Shown piece by piece: positions 62,722 through 64,000 of a stretch of DNA of 64,000 bases (positions within the stretch are counted from its first letter, which is position 1; each line of letters opens with the position of its first letter). The position numbers and the translations under genes are program-made. The stretch lies in assembly GCA_910575545.1 (NCBI GenBank), contig CAJTFH010000002.1:1-64000 (forward strand), given 5' to 3'. The DNA is from Bacteroidales bacterium. Lineage in GTDB: Bacteria > Bacteroidota > Bacteroidia > Bacteroidales > Muribaculaceae. The notes under the pieces were generated by a model. It was not told the DNA's origin, did not search any database, and saw only the letters and a program-made list of their open reading frames with translations.

Positions 62722-63990
62722 CTAACTGATATACGAATCTTTGAAGCCGATGAAGTAGAGCACTCCGTCGAGGCCGATTGTTGAGATTGACTGTTTGGCG
62801 GTGGCCTTTACTTTCGGTTTGGCATGGAAGGCCACTCCGAGACCTGCGGCGGAGAGCATTGGCAGGTCGTTGGCTCCGTCACCTACGGCGATGGTCTGGG
62901 CGATATTGACGTTCTCAACCTGGGCGATGAGTTTTAGCAGCTCGGCTTTGCGTTTGCCGTCGACGATTTCGCCGACGTAGTTGCCGGTTAGCTTGCCGTC
63001 GGCCACTTCGAGTTCGTTGGCATAAACGTAGTCGAAACCGAATTTGCGTTTGAGGTAGTCGCCGAAGAAAGTGAAGCCGCCTGACAGGATGGCGGTCTTG
63101 AATCCGGCGCGTTTCAGCACCTCCATCATACGCCCGACACCTTCGGTAATGGGGAGCTTCTCGGCGATATCCTGCATTACGCTGACATCGAGACCTTTCA
63201 GCAGGGCGACACGTTCACGGAAACTTTCGTTGAAGTCGATTTCACCACGCATGGCGCGCTCGGTTATGGCTTTCACCTGGTCGCCGACTCCGGCGCGCTC
63301 GGCTAGCTGGTCGATGCATTCTGTCTGGATGAGTGTGGAATCCATATCGAAGCATATCAGGCGGCGGCAGCGGCGGTAGATGGTATCCTCCTGCAAAGAT
63401 ATGTCGAACCCTTCTTCAGATGAAATGGATATGAAGCGGCTCTGCATTTCAGATCGGTTGGCGGGTGTGCCGCGTACGGAAAACTCGATGCAGGCTTTTG
63501 CCTGGGGCTGTGCGGCTTCGTTTAGTGGCGGGCGTCCTGTGAGGCGCTGTATGGCATCTATGTTAAGTCCCTGTTCGGCTACGACTTCTGACACAAGGGC
63601 GATGTGGCGGGCTGTCAGTCGGCGGCCTAACAGGGTTATGATCCATCGGTTTTTTCCCTGGCGGCTGACCCAGTTGTTGTATTCCTCGACGGTGACGGGG
63701 GAGAAGCGGATTTTGACCCCGAGGTCGTAGGCTTTGAAAAGCAGGTCTTTGAGAATGTCGCCCGATACGTCGCTGGTGGTGCGGAAAAGTATTCCCAACG
63801 ATAGGTTATGGTGGATGTCGGCCTGGCCGATGTCGAGAATCATGGCATCGTATTTGGCCAGTATCGCCGTAAGGGCTGCGGTCACACCGGGGCGGTCCTG
63901 GCCGCTGATGTTAATCAGTATCAGTTCCAGGTTTGCCGGAATCTCTTCGGTTGATGCGGGGGCGGTTATGTTGTTGTCAGTGTTGTGCAT
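62722..63990 (-). CDS. serB: phosphoserine phosphatase with N-terminal ACT domains
   Basis: 422 residues, fully inside the window. Two ACT-like domains come first (LELILINISGQDRPGVTAAL; NRWIITLLGRRLTARHIALV). The HAD phosphatase follows: motif I CFDMDSTLIQTECIDQLA, motif II AILSGGFTFFGDYL, motif IV VGDGANDLPMLSAAGLGVAF. It catalyses the last step of serine synthesis. It is flanked by a 117-base gap with no visible terminator before mtaB. Confidence 0.96.
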   Translation of the reverse strand: MHNTDNNITAPASTEEIPANLELILINISGQDRPGVTAALTAILAKYDAMILDIGQADIHHNLSLGILFRTTSDVSGDILKDLLFKAYDLGVKIRFSPVTVEEYNNWVSRQGKNRWIITLLGRRLTARHIALVSEVVAEQGLNIDAIQRLTGRPPLNEAAQPQAKACIEFSVRGTPANRSEMQSRFISISSEEGFDISLQEDTIYRRCRRLICFDMDSTLIQTECIDQLAERAGVGDQVKAITERAMRGEIDFNESFRERVALLKGLDVSVMQDIAEKLPITEGVGRMMEVLKRAGFKTAILSGGFTFFGDYLKRKFGFDYVYANELEVADGKLTGNYVGEIVDGKRKAELLKLIAQVENVNIAQTIAVGDGANDLPMLSAAGLGVAFHAKPKVKATAKQSISTIGLDGVLYFIGFKDSYIS

Positions 63991-64000
63991 ATGGTTGTCG

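Noticed and set aside
1-64000. tRNA, rRNA, CRISPR arrays, intact insertion sequences or prophage
   Set aside because: No tRNA-type T-loop in a plausible context, no rRNA stretch, no regularly spaced direct repeats, and no transposase, integrase or phage structural gene were seen.

Overview
The window looks like a chromosome segment of a gut-type Bacteroidales bacterium, most likely near Muribaculaceae. This rests on several observations. There are two TonB-dependent receptors, many secreted proteins with short C-terminal sorting-type tails (Leu-Tyr-Ile/Leu-Leu-x-Lys/Arg-Arg-x-Gly, then Lys/Arg at the end), DUF5689/choice-of-anchor lipoproteins, BspA-type and BACON-like domains, and remnants of GH92 and GH95 glycosidases. 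Promoters match the Bacteroidota consensus TTTG-N19/20-TAnnTTTG in at least seven places, and Shine-Dalgarno sites are largely absent. No rRNA, tRNA, CRISPR array or intact insertion sequence was found. Assignment below order level is inference.

Layout: 0.5-1.7 kb recA with an unusually long acidic tail. 1.7-5 kb two secreted proteins and structured noncoding DNA. 5.1-11.7 kb a three-gene minus-strand operon (TonB receptor plus two DUF5689 lipoproteins). 12.1-14.9 kb a plus-strand operon (small protein, cyclophilin, M16 peptidase, decayed YjbR gene). 19.1-15.0 kb a minus-strand run (DEAD helicase, DUF3256-like protein, xseA, xseB). 24.3-19.4 kb a four-gene minus-strand operon (iorA, iorB, aminotransferase, CoA-transferase) that reads as an oxidative 2-oxoacid route from aromatic amino acids to arylacetates. 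24.5-26.7 kb a HAD phosphatase and a histidine kinase. 26.8-29.4 kb a second TonB receptor. 30.7 kb divergent queA and an Smr-domain gene followed by a flavodoxin/ferredoxin protein.

32.7-43.7 kb is an accessory-like region. It holds a C-terminal fragment of a secreted protein behind a G9-tract promoter, a truncated ATPase, a TPR/HTH one-component regulator, three large secreted proteins, and a GH95 gene broken by an internal deletion. 43.7-46.5 kb holds surE and then parA-parB with partition/DnaA-type motifs upstream. 47.1-49.6 kb is a small surface operon encoding a beta-barrel, a BspA-repeat/caspase-like protease and a BACON-like lipoprotein. It lies behind a G8-tract promoter and between two copies of a palindromic repeat.

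49.9-64 kb is mostly housekeeping: ferritin, a small barrel protein, TamB, a GH92 C-terminal stub, pyrE, an SRPBCC protein, a Rieske-like lipoprotein, a DEYD helicase, a GT2/acyltransferase/mtaB operon and serB.

Running through the window is a family of intergenic palindromic elements. They share outer arms (GGGTGTGTCANAAT and its complement) but carry different inner sequences. They recur at gene ends and are the clearest repeated structure not explained by genes.
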